A DNA stretch of 13,719 bases from contig JAGWXN010000059.1 in assembly GCA_018969885.1 (NCBI GenBank), forward strand, positions 1 through 13,719, given 5' to 3'. The translations under genes and the position numbers were made by a program. Shown here one piece after another: positions 1 through 7,555 of the stretch; positions within the stretch are counted from its first letter, which is position 1; each line of letters opens with the position of its first letter. Source of the DNA: Betaproteobacteria bacterium (lineage in GTDB: Bacteria > Pseudomonadota > Gammaproteobacteria > Burkholderiales > Burkholderiaceae). The notes under the pieces were generated by a model, which was given only the letters and a program-made list of their open reading frames with translations, was not told where the DNA came from and ran no database searches.

Positions 1-3000
1 TTGAGAATGGCATCGGCATCCGTTCGCGTGACCTTGCCATCGCGATCCACGTCCGCAGCCAGCACCTGATAGGGCGAGACCGGCATTGCACTTTGCGAGC
101 CGTCGCCCGCGAGCGGATTGGGCGTGCGCCCGTTCGCGAGCTTGAGTGCAGCCAGCGCATCGGCCGCGCTGACTGCGCGCGCGACTTCGCCAGCGCCCGC
201 TTCACGGCTTGCGCTCACGCGTAAGAGCCCATCAAAGTCGAGCCCATCGAGCGTCCAGCGGCCATCAATTCCGCTGGTGGCGGCGGGCGCGGTCGGAGCC
301 GGGGTTGACGTGACGGTTTGAGCCTGCGCGCTCACCTGAACATCGTGAAGTAGCGCGTGGCTTTTCCAATGGTAAGTGAGGCCGGTAAGAGCCGCCGCGC
401 GGGCGCCCGTTGCCCCAGCGTTGGCTGCGCCCAGCGCGAAAGTTGCGGGCACTTCCGTGAGCAGGCCGACTTCAGCCGTGGATGCACTCGGGACGTAGCC
501 GATGTTACCTGCACTGTCGCGGTAGATGGCCTCAACAGAGATCACCTTCCCGACATGGGCCTGGGTGAGTTGAAAGGAGGGCGATGGCGAGATTGCGCTG
601 ACCGGTATGCCATCGGCACGCCACACCCAGCCAACCAGACTGCTGGCGGAAAACCCATCGGGATCGGTGAGCGTGTGTTGCGCGGTGAGCGTCTGGCCTT
701 GAACCGGACTGCCGGTGATCAGGACTTCCCCGCCTGGCGGTTTCGGATCGTAGTAACTGCCGACGATCCCTATCGTGACGGTCGGGCTGCTTACTTCGCC
801 GCCGCTGCCCGCGCGGACCGGGACGGTGCTCAGAATGTCGACCGTTGGATAGCCATCGATCACTCGTCCGAACACCGCGTAGCCGTTACCGTCAGTCGCC
901 CGGTTGGCATCCAGAAAAAGGTTGTCTGCAACATTGATGAAAAACTGGCTGGTCGCGCTGTTCGGGTCGCCCGTGCGCGCCATGGCGATGGTTCCGAACG
1001 TGTTGCTGAGCCCGGTCACGGAGGTGCTTTGCAAAGCGATCGGTGCCTGCGTGGGGGTCTTGTAGGAGATCTGACCGGTTGAGTCGACCGTGTAGCCGCC
1101 CCCCTGGATCATGAAGCCGTCGATTACGCGGTGAAAAATCGTGTTGTTGTAGAAGCCGCTCTTCACATACTGAACGAAGTTGGCAACCGTACTGGCGGCC
1201 CGCGTCGATTCAAGTTCGATCAGCAGATCACCGTAGTTCGTACGAAGCCATGCGCGGGGAAGCGCCGGGGCGGCGACGCTGACAGCCGACCCGGCGGCTG
1301 CGCTGGTCACGCTTTCCGCGGTACCCGTGAGGTCGGTGTAGGACGCTGTCACCGTGATCGACTTGTTGGCGTCGGCTGCGCTCACCGAAAAACTGCTCTG
1401 GGTCATTCCGGCTGCGGGCTGCCCGTCGATATTCCATTGCCAGCGGACCGCGCCCGGCTGGCCGGCCGCCGGGATACCGTCCGGGTCGGTCAGGCTGTGC
1501 GAGGCGGTGAGCGTGGCCCCCGCGGCGGGCGTGCCGCTGATCACAACGCGGCCGCCGGGCAAATCGTTTGCATTGATGACCTTGACGGGCGCACTGGAAA
1601 CGTAGCCGGAGGTCCCTTTCAGATCGGTGTACGAAGCAACCGCAGTGATGGCCTTACCCACCATCGCCTGGGTGAGCGTGAGCGAAGCGGATTGCGCGCC
1701 TGGGATCAGGGTCCCGTCTGCTTTCCAGTAGTAGCTGATCGCGCCGGGTTGCCCGCTGGCAGGAATACCGTCGGCATCGGCCAACTGACTGAGGGCCACC
1801 AAGGACCGGCCCTGAATCGGAAGCCCGGCAATCGTGACGCTTCCGGTCGGTGCCGCGTTGGTGGTTGGCGCGGGTTCCGACAGCACATCGATGAGGGTCA
1901 CGGCTGTTGTGGGTTTGGAAACCTCACCTGAACCGTTATCGACGACCTGGACCGCTTTCAATTTCGTCATCAGGTCGGCGCCGACACTGGCGACGCGGCC
2001 GAATACCGCATAGCCGTTGCCGTCGCTCGCATAGGCTGCATCGAGAAACAGGTTGTCAGCCAGGTTGATGAAGAACTCGCTCGTGGCGCTGTCGGCCACG
2101 GAGGTGCGAGCCATGGCAAGCGTGCCCGTCAGGTTGCTCAGACCGGTTGTACTGGTGCGTTCAAGGGGAATCGGTGAAAACGTTGAAGCGCGGCGTATGA
2201 AGTTGGTGCCCTCCAGATCGTATCCACCGCCCTGCGCCATGAAGGTGGAAATGATCCGGTGAAACTCGGTCCCGTCATAGAAATTCGTATTGGCATAGCG
2301 CAGAAAATTGGTGACCGTTACCGGCGCGCGGTCGGCCTCCAGTTCGACCACCATATCGCCCAGCGAGGTCTTGATGAGTACCCGCGGTAGCGCACTGTAA
2401 TAGGGGGCGGCAATAGCCAGCGGTGCAAGCACGGCGCTGCCAGGCGCGCTGGTCATGGTCTCTGCGGTGCCGCCCAGATCGGTGTAGGCGGCGCTCACCG
2501 TGATTCGGCTGCCGACATCGGCGGGCGACAGGCGGTAGGTGGTGCCGGTTGCGCCGACGATCGCCGCGCCATTTGAGCGCCATTGATAAGTCATGGCGCC
2601 TGCCGCGCCCGCAGCGGGAATGCCATCGGGGTCGATGAGCGTCTGGCTGACGGTGAGCAGCTCGCCCGCTCGCGGCGTGCCCGTGATGTTGACCGTGCCG
2701 GAGGGTCGTGTGTTTGCGCGCGCGAGGAGAAGCTCAACCGTGTAGTCTGCGGTGTCGGTTGATGACGCGTTACCAAGCTCCAGCAGATAGCTGCCCGGCA
2801 CGGGCGCCCCGTTGAGAAGTGGCGTGCCGACGCTGGTCCGTGCCAGCGTGCCACCCGCCACGATCTGCGCATCAGTGGCGGCGAGCGACTTGAGCGAGAA
2901 GCTGAGCCCGCCCTCCGGCGCATTGCCAGCCAGGTCAATCAGCCGGGCAGCGGTCAGGCGATGACCAGCCGGCACGGTGATTCGAAGCGCATCGGCATCG

Positions 3001-5339
3001 GCCGAGGCGAGCGAACCAGCCCACATTGCCCGGAGGCTCTGCGTTGGAAGCACCGGAGCGGCTTCCGCGCTACGCGCAAAGTCGATTGCCTCAGCGATCA
3101 GTACGCCCGATATACCCAGCGCAGGCACCGCTCGCGTGGCATCGGAAAACTGCAGGCTCTCAATGGACCGCAGCCGGTCAAGCTCGAGCGTGATGCGGTT
3201 GAGTGCGGCCAGCTCGGTACGATCGGCATTGGCGTAGAGCTGCCACTGTGCCAGGTTGCCTTCAAGCGTCGCCCGGTCGGTGCCATCACCGCCCACGAGC
3301 ATGTCAGAACCACTGCCACCCGCAAGCACGTCGTTTCCGCCTGAGCCCATCAGGCTGTCACGCCCGAGGCCGCCCTCCAGCGTGTCGTCGCCCGTGCCGC
3401 CATCGACCGTATCGTCACCTGCGCCCGCTTGGATCCGGTTTGCGAAGGCATTTCCCGTCAGGCGGTCACCGTAGGGCGTTCCGACCAGATCTTCGATAGC
3501 GGTGCCGAAGTTCACCGTGATCTGCCCGGGTGCGGTGATGGTGCTGGCCCGCGCCGCCCCGACGAAACCCCAGTAACCGGGTTCGAGGCCAACATTCGCT
3601 GCGAGTCCGAGCCCGGAGAGATCGATGACATCGGTGCCGCCACCGTCCCAGATGAAATGCGCCGTGCCGGGCGACACGATGTATCGGTCGGCGCCTGCGC
3701 GTATCCCCGGGTTGGGCCCATAGAGGTACTGGAGCGCTGCCACATCGAGCGGTCCCAGTCGGACCATACGATCGGCGCTGGCGACGTTGTAGGTCATGAT
3801 CGTGAACGCAGACTGGTCTTCGGCTGCGCTCAAATACGGTGGTTCAGCCTGGTCGCCGGTTGCATCGGCGGCGCTGAAAGGATGTTTGAGGCCCAGGGCG
3901 TGACCGATCTCATGGGTGAGCGCGTAGGCGCCAAAACTGCCGGCAGCGAGATCGGTTGCGCCGATGGTGGCGGCATTAAGGAAGACGTCGCTGCCCAGCC
4001 ACTCCCCTCGGGGATGGATCGCATAGCCCGCTGATTCGGTCTGGCTGTTGAGGGCGAATGCGATCAGGTCGTCGTGAGCGGCGTTGCTCGACGCCACAAA
4101 GCGCAGGCCCGTCGAGGCTGCGATCAGTTGAAGAGCCGCCTCAGCCTGAGCGGCCTGCGCGGCCGAAAAACCCTTGAACCCCGCGGTGTAGCGCGCATCC
4201 AGGTAATCGGGCGCTGTTTGCGGAAAGGCGTATGAGTAGGTTCGACCGTCCTCGAGCATCAGTGAAAAACGCTGACCCGCACCCTCATCAGCCACCAGCG
4301 CCGAAATCCAGTAAGGAAGCGGTGCAGCGCCCGCACCCAGGGTGACCGTTTCGATATCGCTTGGCAGCTTGGTGGCTGATGACAGGGCTGTTGCACTGTC
4401 GGTGCCGCCCAGGTCCTGAATCGGGGTGTCGGCCCGCGCCACGATGTACTGATCGTTTCCCGCGCCGCCCGTGATCGCTGACCGGAATGCCGAGCCCGTG
4501 ACGAAGCGGTTATTGCCGCCAAGATCGAGAATATCCACGTCTCCGGGGAGTGCCGACACGTCAATGATCGTGTCGCCGTCAGCGCCCAGGATCAGGCTGG
4601 TGGTGGTGTCATCAAAGAGCGCGAATGACTCGAAAGTGGTGACCACCCGGGGCGAGGGCAGTGCGGTGCCGCGAAGGAGCAGGTATTCGTCGGGAGCGAT
4701 CGTCTCGCTCAGACTGAAGATGAGCGAGCGTCCGCTGACTTCGGGCGCACCCTGCAGGCTGATGGGCGAGAGCGCAGCGCCCTTCCCGCGCTGAGCGAGC
4801 ACATTGCCATTCCAGGTGATGGCGTCGATGGGGGTATCGAAGACCACCTCGAGCCGCTTTTCGCTCAGCGTGTAGCTCACCAGCTGGGCGGGCTTGTTGC
4901 GGCCGCTATCGGCCTGCACGATCAGCGCGTAGGCACCCGTTGCAGGGGTGCCGGTTGAGCCGCTCACCTCCAGAAACCAGCGCCCGCTTGTCTGCGGGGT
5001 GAACTGGATGAGCGCGTCGGTGCCGATATAGCTGTCGTCATCAGCGGCCAGGGAGCGGCCCGAGGCGTCGAGCAGACGAAGCTTCGGGTTACCCAGCGCG
5101 CTGGGCCCCAGCGGGGCGATCAGCGTGTCGGCGACGAACTGGTAAGCGACGCCCGCCTCGAGGGTGACCGCGAACCAGTCGGCGTCGCCCACGGTCTCGA
5201 TCTGGCCCACGGTTTTGCCACGCGCAGTCACGACACCGGTCGTGGCCGCGGTGGCGGCGAAGTCATCGGCGATGGGGGCGGCTCCGTCCGCGTCAGACGG
5301 GTGGAGCAGTGCGATATCAAGCAAGGTGGCGGCAGACAT
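1..5339 (-). CDS. Giant secreted serralysin-type metalloprotease with RTX repeats, Ig domains and two cyclophilin domains (3' end beyond window)
   Basis: An uninterrupted frame of 1779 codons runs from ATG 5339 off the left edge. It has no signal peptide, which fits type I secretion by a C-terminal signal. Approximate residue order: PPC-like beta domain 28-135 (DADWFAVTL, W55); beta domain 145-245 resembling SwmB-type repeats; degenerate beta-roll 250-313; M10 peptidase about 340-570, with zinc site HEIGHALGLKH (H476, H480, H486; catalytic E477) and Met-turn TIMTYN (M515, Y517); RTX nonapeptides 624-690; second PPC-like domain 763-877; Ig 879-964; cyclophilin 985-1135; Ig 1153-1250; Ig 1257-1343; cyclophilin 1360-1515; Ig 1532-1617; beta-sandwich about 1647-1740; EF-hand/dockerin-like loop at D1763, D1765 and D1767. 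Both cyclophilins keep FHR and FMxQGG. Inferred role: calcium-dependent extracellular proteolysis, with proline isomerisation helping processing or folding. The start lacks a clear ribosome site; in-frame TTG 5366 is an alternative. The domain calls for the protease, RTX and cyclophilins are strong; the flanking beta domains are weaker. Confidence 0.93.
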   Translation of the reverse strand, partial: MSAATLLDIALLHPSDADGAAPIADDFAATAATTGVVTARGKTVGQIETVGDADWFAVTLEAGVAYQFVADTLIAPLGPSALGNPKLRLLDASGRSLAADDDSYIGTDALIQFTPQTSGRWFLEVSGSTGTPATGAYALIVQADSGRNKPAQLVSYTLSEKRLEVVFDTPIDAITWNGNVLAQRGKGAALSPISLQGAPEVSGRSLIFSLSETIAPDEYLLLRGTALPSPRVVTTFESFALFDDTTTSLILGADGDTIIDVSALPGDVDILDLGGNNRFVTGSAFRSAITGGAGNDQYIVARADTPIQDLGGTDSATALSSATKLPSDIETVTLGAGAAPLPYWISALVADEGAGQRFSLMLEDGRTYSYAFPQTAPDYLDARYTAGFKGFSAAQAAQAEAALQLIAASTGLRFVASSNAAHDDLIAFALNSQTESAGYAIHPRGEWLGSDVFLNAATIGATDLAAGSFGAYALTHEIGHALGLKHPFSAADATGDQAEPPYLSAAEDQSAFTIMTYNVASADRMVRLGPLDVAALQYLYGPNPGIRAGADRYIVSPGTAHFIWDGGGTDVIDLSGLGLAANVGLEPGYWGFVGAARASTITAPGQITVNFGTAIEDLVGTPYGDRLTGNAFANRIQAGAGDDTVDGGTGDDTLEGGLGRDSLMGSGGNDVLAGGSGSDMLVGGDGTDRATLEGNLAQWQLYANADRTELAALNRITLELDRLRSIESLQFSDATRAVPALGISGVLIAEAIDFARSAEAAPVLPTQSLRAMWAGSLASADADALRITVPAGHRLTAARLIDLAGNAPEGGLSFSLKSLAATDAQIVAGGTLARTSVGTPLLNGAPVPGSYLLELGNASSTDTADYTVELLLARANTRPSGTVNITGTPRAGELLTVSQTLIDPDGIPAAGAAGAMTYQWRSNGAAIVGATGTTYRLSPADVGSRITVSAAYTDLGGTAETMTSAPGSAVLAPLAIAAPYYSALPRVLIKTSLGDMVVELEADRAPVTVTNFLRYANTNFYDGTEFHRIISTFMAQGGGYDLEGTNFIRRASTFSPIPLERTSTTGLSNLTGTLAMARTSVADSATSEFFINLADNLFLDAAYASDGNGYAVFGRVASVGADLMTKLKAVQVVDNGSGEVSKPTTAVTLIDVLSEPAPTTNAAPTGSVTIAGLPIQGRSLVALSQLADADGIPASGQPGAISYYWKADGTLIPGAQSASLTLTQAMVGKAITAVASYTDLKGTSGYVSSAPVKVINANDLPGGRVVISGTPAAGATLTASHSLTDPDGIPAAGQPGAVRWQWNIDGQPAAGMTQSSFSVSAADANKSITVTASYTDLTGTAESVTSAAAGSAVSVAAPALPRAWLRTNYGDLLIELESTRAASTVANFVQYVKSGFYNNTIFHRVIDGFMIQGGGYTVDSTGQISYKTPTQAPIALQSTSVTGLSNTFGTIAMARTGDPNSATSQFFINVADNLFLDANRATDGNGYAVFGRVIDGYPTVDILSTVPVRAGSGGEVSSPTVTIGIVGSYYDPKPPGGEVLITGSPVQGQTLTAQHTLTDPDGFSASSLVGWVWRADGIPVSAISPSPSFQLTQAHVGKVISVEAIYRDSAGNIGYVPSASTAEVGLLTEVPATFALGAANAGATGARAAALTGLTYHWKSHALLHDVQVSAQAQTVTSTPAPTAPAATSGIDGRWTLDGLDFDGLLRVSASREAGAGEVARAVSAADALAALKLANGRTPNPLAGDGSQSAMPVSPYQVLAADVDRDGKVTRTDADAIL
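489..1571 (-). repeat. Ig-cyclophilin-Ig module, copy B
   Basis: Residues about 1257-1617 repeat the order of copy A. The first Ig again has DPDGIPAAG and SYTDLTGTAESVTSA. The cyclophilin has FHRVI at 1402-1406, FMIQGGG, TSQFFIN and GYAVFGRV. The last Ig has LTQAHVGKVI and GYVPSA. The first Ig of A matches the first of B, and the second of A matches the second of B, better than neighbours match each other by eye. That points to duplication of the whole three-domain unit. Confidence 0.78.
1590..2711 (-). repeat. Ig-cyclophilin-Ig module, copy A
   Basis: Residues about 877-1250 of the giant protein hold an Ig-like domain with DPDGIPAAG, a cyclophilin domain and a second Ig-like domain. The cyclophilin has FHRII at 1026-1030, FMAQGG, an SEFFIN segment and GYAVFGRV. 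The second Ig carries an LTQAMVGKAI segment. Its cyclophilin has Glu where copy B has Gln in the (S)QFFIN segment, so it may differ in activity or specificity. Confidence 0.8.
3270..3470 (-). repeat. RTX calcium-binding nonapeptide repeat array within the protease
   Basis: Residues 624-690 of the giant protein contain about seven consecutive GGxGxDxLx-like units, for example GAGDDTVDGG, GTGDDTLEGG, GGNDVLAGG and GSGSDMLVGG. In serralysins such units form a parallel beta-roll that binds calcium and folds after type I secretion. The position directly behind the peptidase domain is the standard serralysin layout. Confidence 0.92.
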
Positions 5340-5367
5340 CTGCGGGGCGCGGTTCCGCGCGAGCAAC

Positions 5368-5381
5368 TCGCCCCAGGGCGA
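5368..5381. other. Short inverted repeat between motB and the protease gene
   Basis: TCGCCCCAGGGCGA is a 6-bp inverted repeat with a 2-base centre, so the likely hairpin is a 5-bp stem with a 4-base loop. It lies between the motB stop (5393-5395) and the protease ATG at 5339. No U-tract follows on the transcribed strand, so it is not a good intrinsic terminator. It might attenuate or punctuate the message. Confidence 0.3.
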
Positions 5382-5392
5382 AAGCGCGGCAG

Positions 5393-6370
5393 CTACTGGT
5401 TGAGGACCGTGATACTAACTCGACGATTGCGCGGATCAGCGGGATTGGTTGGCACGAAGGGCACGGTATCGGCAACGCCCTCCAGCCGCTCGAACCGTTT
5501 CGTGGTGACGCCATTGGCCTCCATCAGCCGGCGGGTGGCGTCGGCGCGTTCGGTGGAGAGCGTCCAGTTGTTGCGGCCGGTGCCTGGCGCAAAGCCGATA
5601 CTGTCGGTATGGCCCCGCACGGCGAGCTTGTTGGGCAGATCACGCAGCGACTTGGCGACCTCGGCGAGTAGCGCTGCTGCCCGCGGCTCGACATCGGAGG
5701 TGCCGAGCTTGAACATGGAGAAGTCGGCTTTGTCGATGATCTCGATGCGCAACCCGTCTTTTTCGCGCGAGACCTGAACCTGATCCTGCAGCTGTTTCAG
5801 CTGCGGGCTCTCCGAGAGCTTTTCCTTGAGCTCCTCCTGGAGCTTTTCGAAATTGAGATCATCTTCCACGCGCTTCGGTCCGCGCGACGGGTCGTTGCTG
5901 GGCGCATCTTTCTGCGGCCCTTCCGCGTTTTGCTCTTCCTGCGAGGCGCCCTGATCGGTGCTTGGGCCACCCTGCGCGCGTGGCGTGAGCCGCTCGAGCA
6001 TCGCCGTCTGTTTGGCGGTGAAGGGGAAGCCATCGGGATCGACGATTGAGCGGCCACCAAGCAGGCCATCGGATCCCGCCAGCTCACCGAACTTGATCTG
6101 GCTGTGGGATGCGGGCCGGAAATACTCCGCGATGCTCTTTCGCTGACTGCTGTTGGTGGCGCCCAGCAGCCACATGAGCAAAAAGAACGCCATCATCGCG
6201 GTCATCATGTCGGCGAGCGCGATTTTCCAGGCCCCGCCGTGCGCGCCGCCGTGGCCTTCCTCGACGATGATCTTGCGGATGATCGGCCGTACAGGAGCCG
6301 CCGCGGCTGCCGCGTCTGCCGGCGGCGCGCCTTCAGCGGCGGGCGCGGCTGGTGCGTTGGCTTCGGCCAT
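5393..6370 (-). CDS. motB: Flagellar motor stator protein MotB
   Basis: MotB is the peptidoglycan-anchored subunit of the MotA5B2 ion-driven stator in the inner membrane. The 325 residues compare well with 308 in E. coli. An Ala/Pro-rich cytoplasmic N-terminus is followed by HGGAWKIALADMMTAMM and a single transmembrane helix (about 49-68) carrying D54. D54 is the equivalent of the essential proton-binding Asp32 of E. coli. A plug-like segment (SSQRKSIAEYFRP) follows. A long charged linker leads to a C-terminal OmpA-like domain (about 222-325) with GHTDSIG, NWTLSTERA and NPADPRNRRVSI, the peptidoglycan-binding signature. The ATG is preceded by GCGGAG at 8-base spacing and lies 31 bp after motA. 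No other flagellar genes are present, so this is a detached stator locus. The Asp and the HGGAWK pattern favour proton coupling, but ion type is inferred. Confidence 0.97.
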   Translation of the reverse strand: MAEANAPAAPAAEGAPPADAAAAAAPVRPIIRKIIVEEGHGGAHGGAWKIALADMMTAMMAFFLLMWLLGATNSSQRKSIAEYFRPASHSQIKFGELAGSDGLLGGRSIVDPDGFPFTAKQTAMLERLTPRAQGGPSTDQGASQEEQNAEGPQKDAPSNDPSRGPKRVEDDLNFEKLQEELKEKLSESPQLKQLQDQVQVSREKDGLRIEIIDKADFSMFKLGTSDVEPRAAALLAEVAKSLRDLPNKLAVRGHTDSIGFAPGTGRNNWTLSTERADATRRLMEANGVTTKRFERLEGVADTVPFVPTNPADPRNRRVSITVLNQ

Positions 6371-6401
6371 CAGAGGACTCCGCTCTCAGCCAGACCGATC
6401 A

Positions 6402-7265
6402 TCAACCGCCTCGCAGGCTATCGAAGACTTCGGAGAACGAGGGCTGGTTGTGGTGACTGATGCAGGCGCGTGCGGCCTCGATCACCACCGGTTGGGGATG
6501 GCCTTTGAGGTTGGCCACCAGCATCTGGTGAATGACGTTGTAAACCTGTGACTCTTCGTCGACGATCTGACCCAGGCGCCCGGCAAACGGCTCGAACATG
6601 CCGTAGGACAGGAACACGCCCAGCATGGTGCCCACCAGCGCAGCACCGATCAGCGCACCCAGGACCGCGGGCGGTTGATCGATTGCGCCCATGGTTTTCA
6701 CCACACCCAGCACGCAGGCCACGATACCCAGCGCAGGCATGGAGCCCGCCATGGTAGTGAGCGCGGCGGGCGCCCGCATGGCCTCGTGATGGTGCAGCTT
6801 GATGGAGGTCTTCATGATGTCGTCGACCGCGTCGGCATCAAGATTGCCCTGCGAGATGATGGCAAGCCGCAGTGGATCGCAGATCATCTGCACGATGGAG
6901 TGGTCTTTGGCGAGCTTGGGGAACTCGCCAAAAATTGGGCTGGAGTCGGGGTTTTCGACGTGGGCTTCGAGCGCCACGACCCCTTCCTTCTTCATGACTG
7001 CCAGGAGCTTACCGACCAACACAATGAGGTTGAGGTAGTCCTCCTGCTTCCACTTGGGCCCGGAGATGCACTTGCCGATGCCGCCCATGGCGGCCTTGAA
7101 AATATCGAAGCTGTTACCCACCAGCGAAGCGCCGATGGCAGCACCCGCGATGATGATGAACTCAAACGGGGCCGCTTTGATGATGGGCGCCATCTTGCCG
7201 CCGGCAAGAACATAGCCCCCGAGTACCGCCCCGAACACAACCGCAAGACCGACGAAGAAGAACAT
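6402..7265 (-). CDS. motA: Flagellar motor stator protein MotA
   Basis: MotA is the ion-channel and torque-generating subunit that works with MotB and contacts FliG. It is 287 residues, with four predicted membrane segments (about 1-21, 33-52, 176-195, 202-223) and a large cytoplasmic loop. SMPALGIVA holds P177, the equivalent of E. coli Pro173. FEPFAG holds P226, the equivalent of Pro222. In the loop, LEAHVENP keeps E100 (E. coli Glu98), while the Arg90 position appears to be K92, a conservative change. The wording of the LHHHEAMRAPAAL and GGPKWK-like region resembles alphaproteobacterial MotA more than the E. coli type; this is from memory of the families. The start has GAGGG eight bases upstream, overlapping the stop of the small gene before it, which suggests translational coupling. 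Confidence 0.97.
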   Translation of the reverse strand: MFFFVGLAVVFGAVLGGYVLAGGKMAPIIKAAPFEFIIIAGAAIGASLVGNSFDIFKAAMGGIGKCISGPKWKQEDYLNLIVLVGKLLAVMKKEGVVALEAHVENPDSSPIFGEFPKLAKDHSIVQMICDPLRLAIISQGNLDADAVDDIMKTSIKLHHHEAMRAPAALTTMAGSMPALGIVACVLGVVKTMGAIDQPPAVLGALIGAALVGTMLGVFLSYGMFEPFAGRLGQIVDEESQVYNVIHQMLVANLKGHPQPVVIEAARACISHHNQPSFSEVFDSLRGG

Positions 7266-7274
7266 GGCAAGCCC

Positions 7275-7442
7275 TCAAGACTTAAACAGGCACCACACCC
7301 CGATGCACCAGCCAAAGGCCAGCTGCAGTCCAAAATCGATCAGGTTGCCGATAATGGCGACAGGAATTCCGAGGTAGGCGATGCTCAGGGCCAATCCCGC
7401 GAGGGTCAGCCTCGGCTTCGGGATATCGTGGCCCAGAACCAC
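7275..7442 (-). CDS. Small membrane-hairpin protein preceding motA (hypothetical)
   Basis: I do not recognise this protein. About 55 residues from GTG 7442 contain two hydrophobic stretches, roughly residues 12-30 and 35-52, separated by NLIDFG. That suggests a two-helix hairpin with few charges. The codons are GC-rich at third positions, as in neighbouring genes. Its TGA is nine bases before the motA ATG and overlaps motA's GAGGG ribosome site, so it appears to be the first gene of the motAB message. The start is uncertain: GTG 7442 has AGGG six bases upstream, while in-frame TTG codons at 7472 and 7478 would add 10 or 12 residues. No in-frame ATG lies downstream of the predicted promoter. 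It may be a stator accessory protein, but that is inferred only from position. Confidence 0.6.
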   Translation of the reverse strand: MVLGHDIPKPRLTLAGLALSIAYLGIPVAIIGNLIDFGLQLAFGWCIGVWCLFKS

Positions 7443-7521
7443 GTGCCGCCCTGTTTTTTCGGTCCTGGCCAAACTCAACAGTGGTATGGGGTAATCGGCA
7501 TGGGGCTCGGGTTCTTGACCG

Positions 7522-7534
7522 CGGGGCAGCCCCG
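7522..7534. other. Perfect 13-base palindrome in the divergent promoter region
   Basis: CGGGGCAGCCCCG is perfectly symmetric about A7528. As RNA it would make a 5-bp GC stem with a three-base loop in the 5' leader of the motAB message. As DNA it could be a repressor or activator site upstream of the acyltransferase promoter. No regulator is identified. Confidence 0.35.
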
Positions 7535-7549
7535 ACTCGTGACTTTCCC

Positions 7550-7555
7550 TATTAT
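7550..7555 (+). promoter_or_regulatory. Predicted -10 element of the acyltransferase gene
   Basis: TATTAT ends six bases before the acyltransferase ATG at 7562, so initiation at the usual distance would start transcription at or next to the ATG. No Shine-Dalgarno sequence lies between. TTGACC at 7515-7520 is too far away (29-base spacer) to serve as a standard -35. The element overlaps the minus-strand -10 almost completely. Confidence 0.35.

Noticed and set aside
357..1931. Long plus-strand frames (357-1082 and 1131-1931) opposite the exoprotease
   Set aside because: They are antisense to clear cyclophilin and Ig coding sequence, are Arg/Gly-rich in composition, and have no domain sense. 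The minus frame is continuous and carries the motifs.
489..2711. Duplicated domains as a CRISPR array or DNA tandem repeat
   Set aside because: The repeats are protein-level, diverged, over 1 kb long and in frame within one gene; no short direct repeats with spacers exist.
3429..4034. 201-codon plus-strand frame
   Set aside because: It is antisense to the M10 zinc site and RTX repeats; it is a shadow of GC-rich coding sequence.
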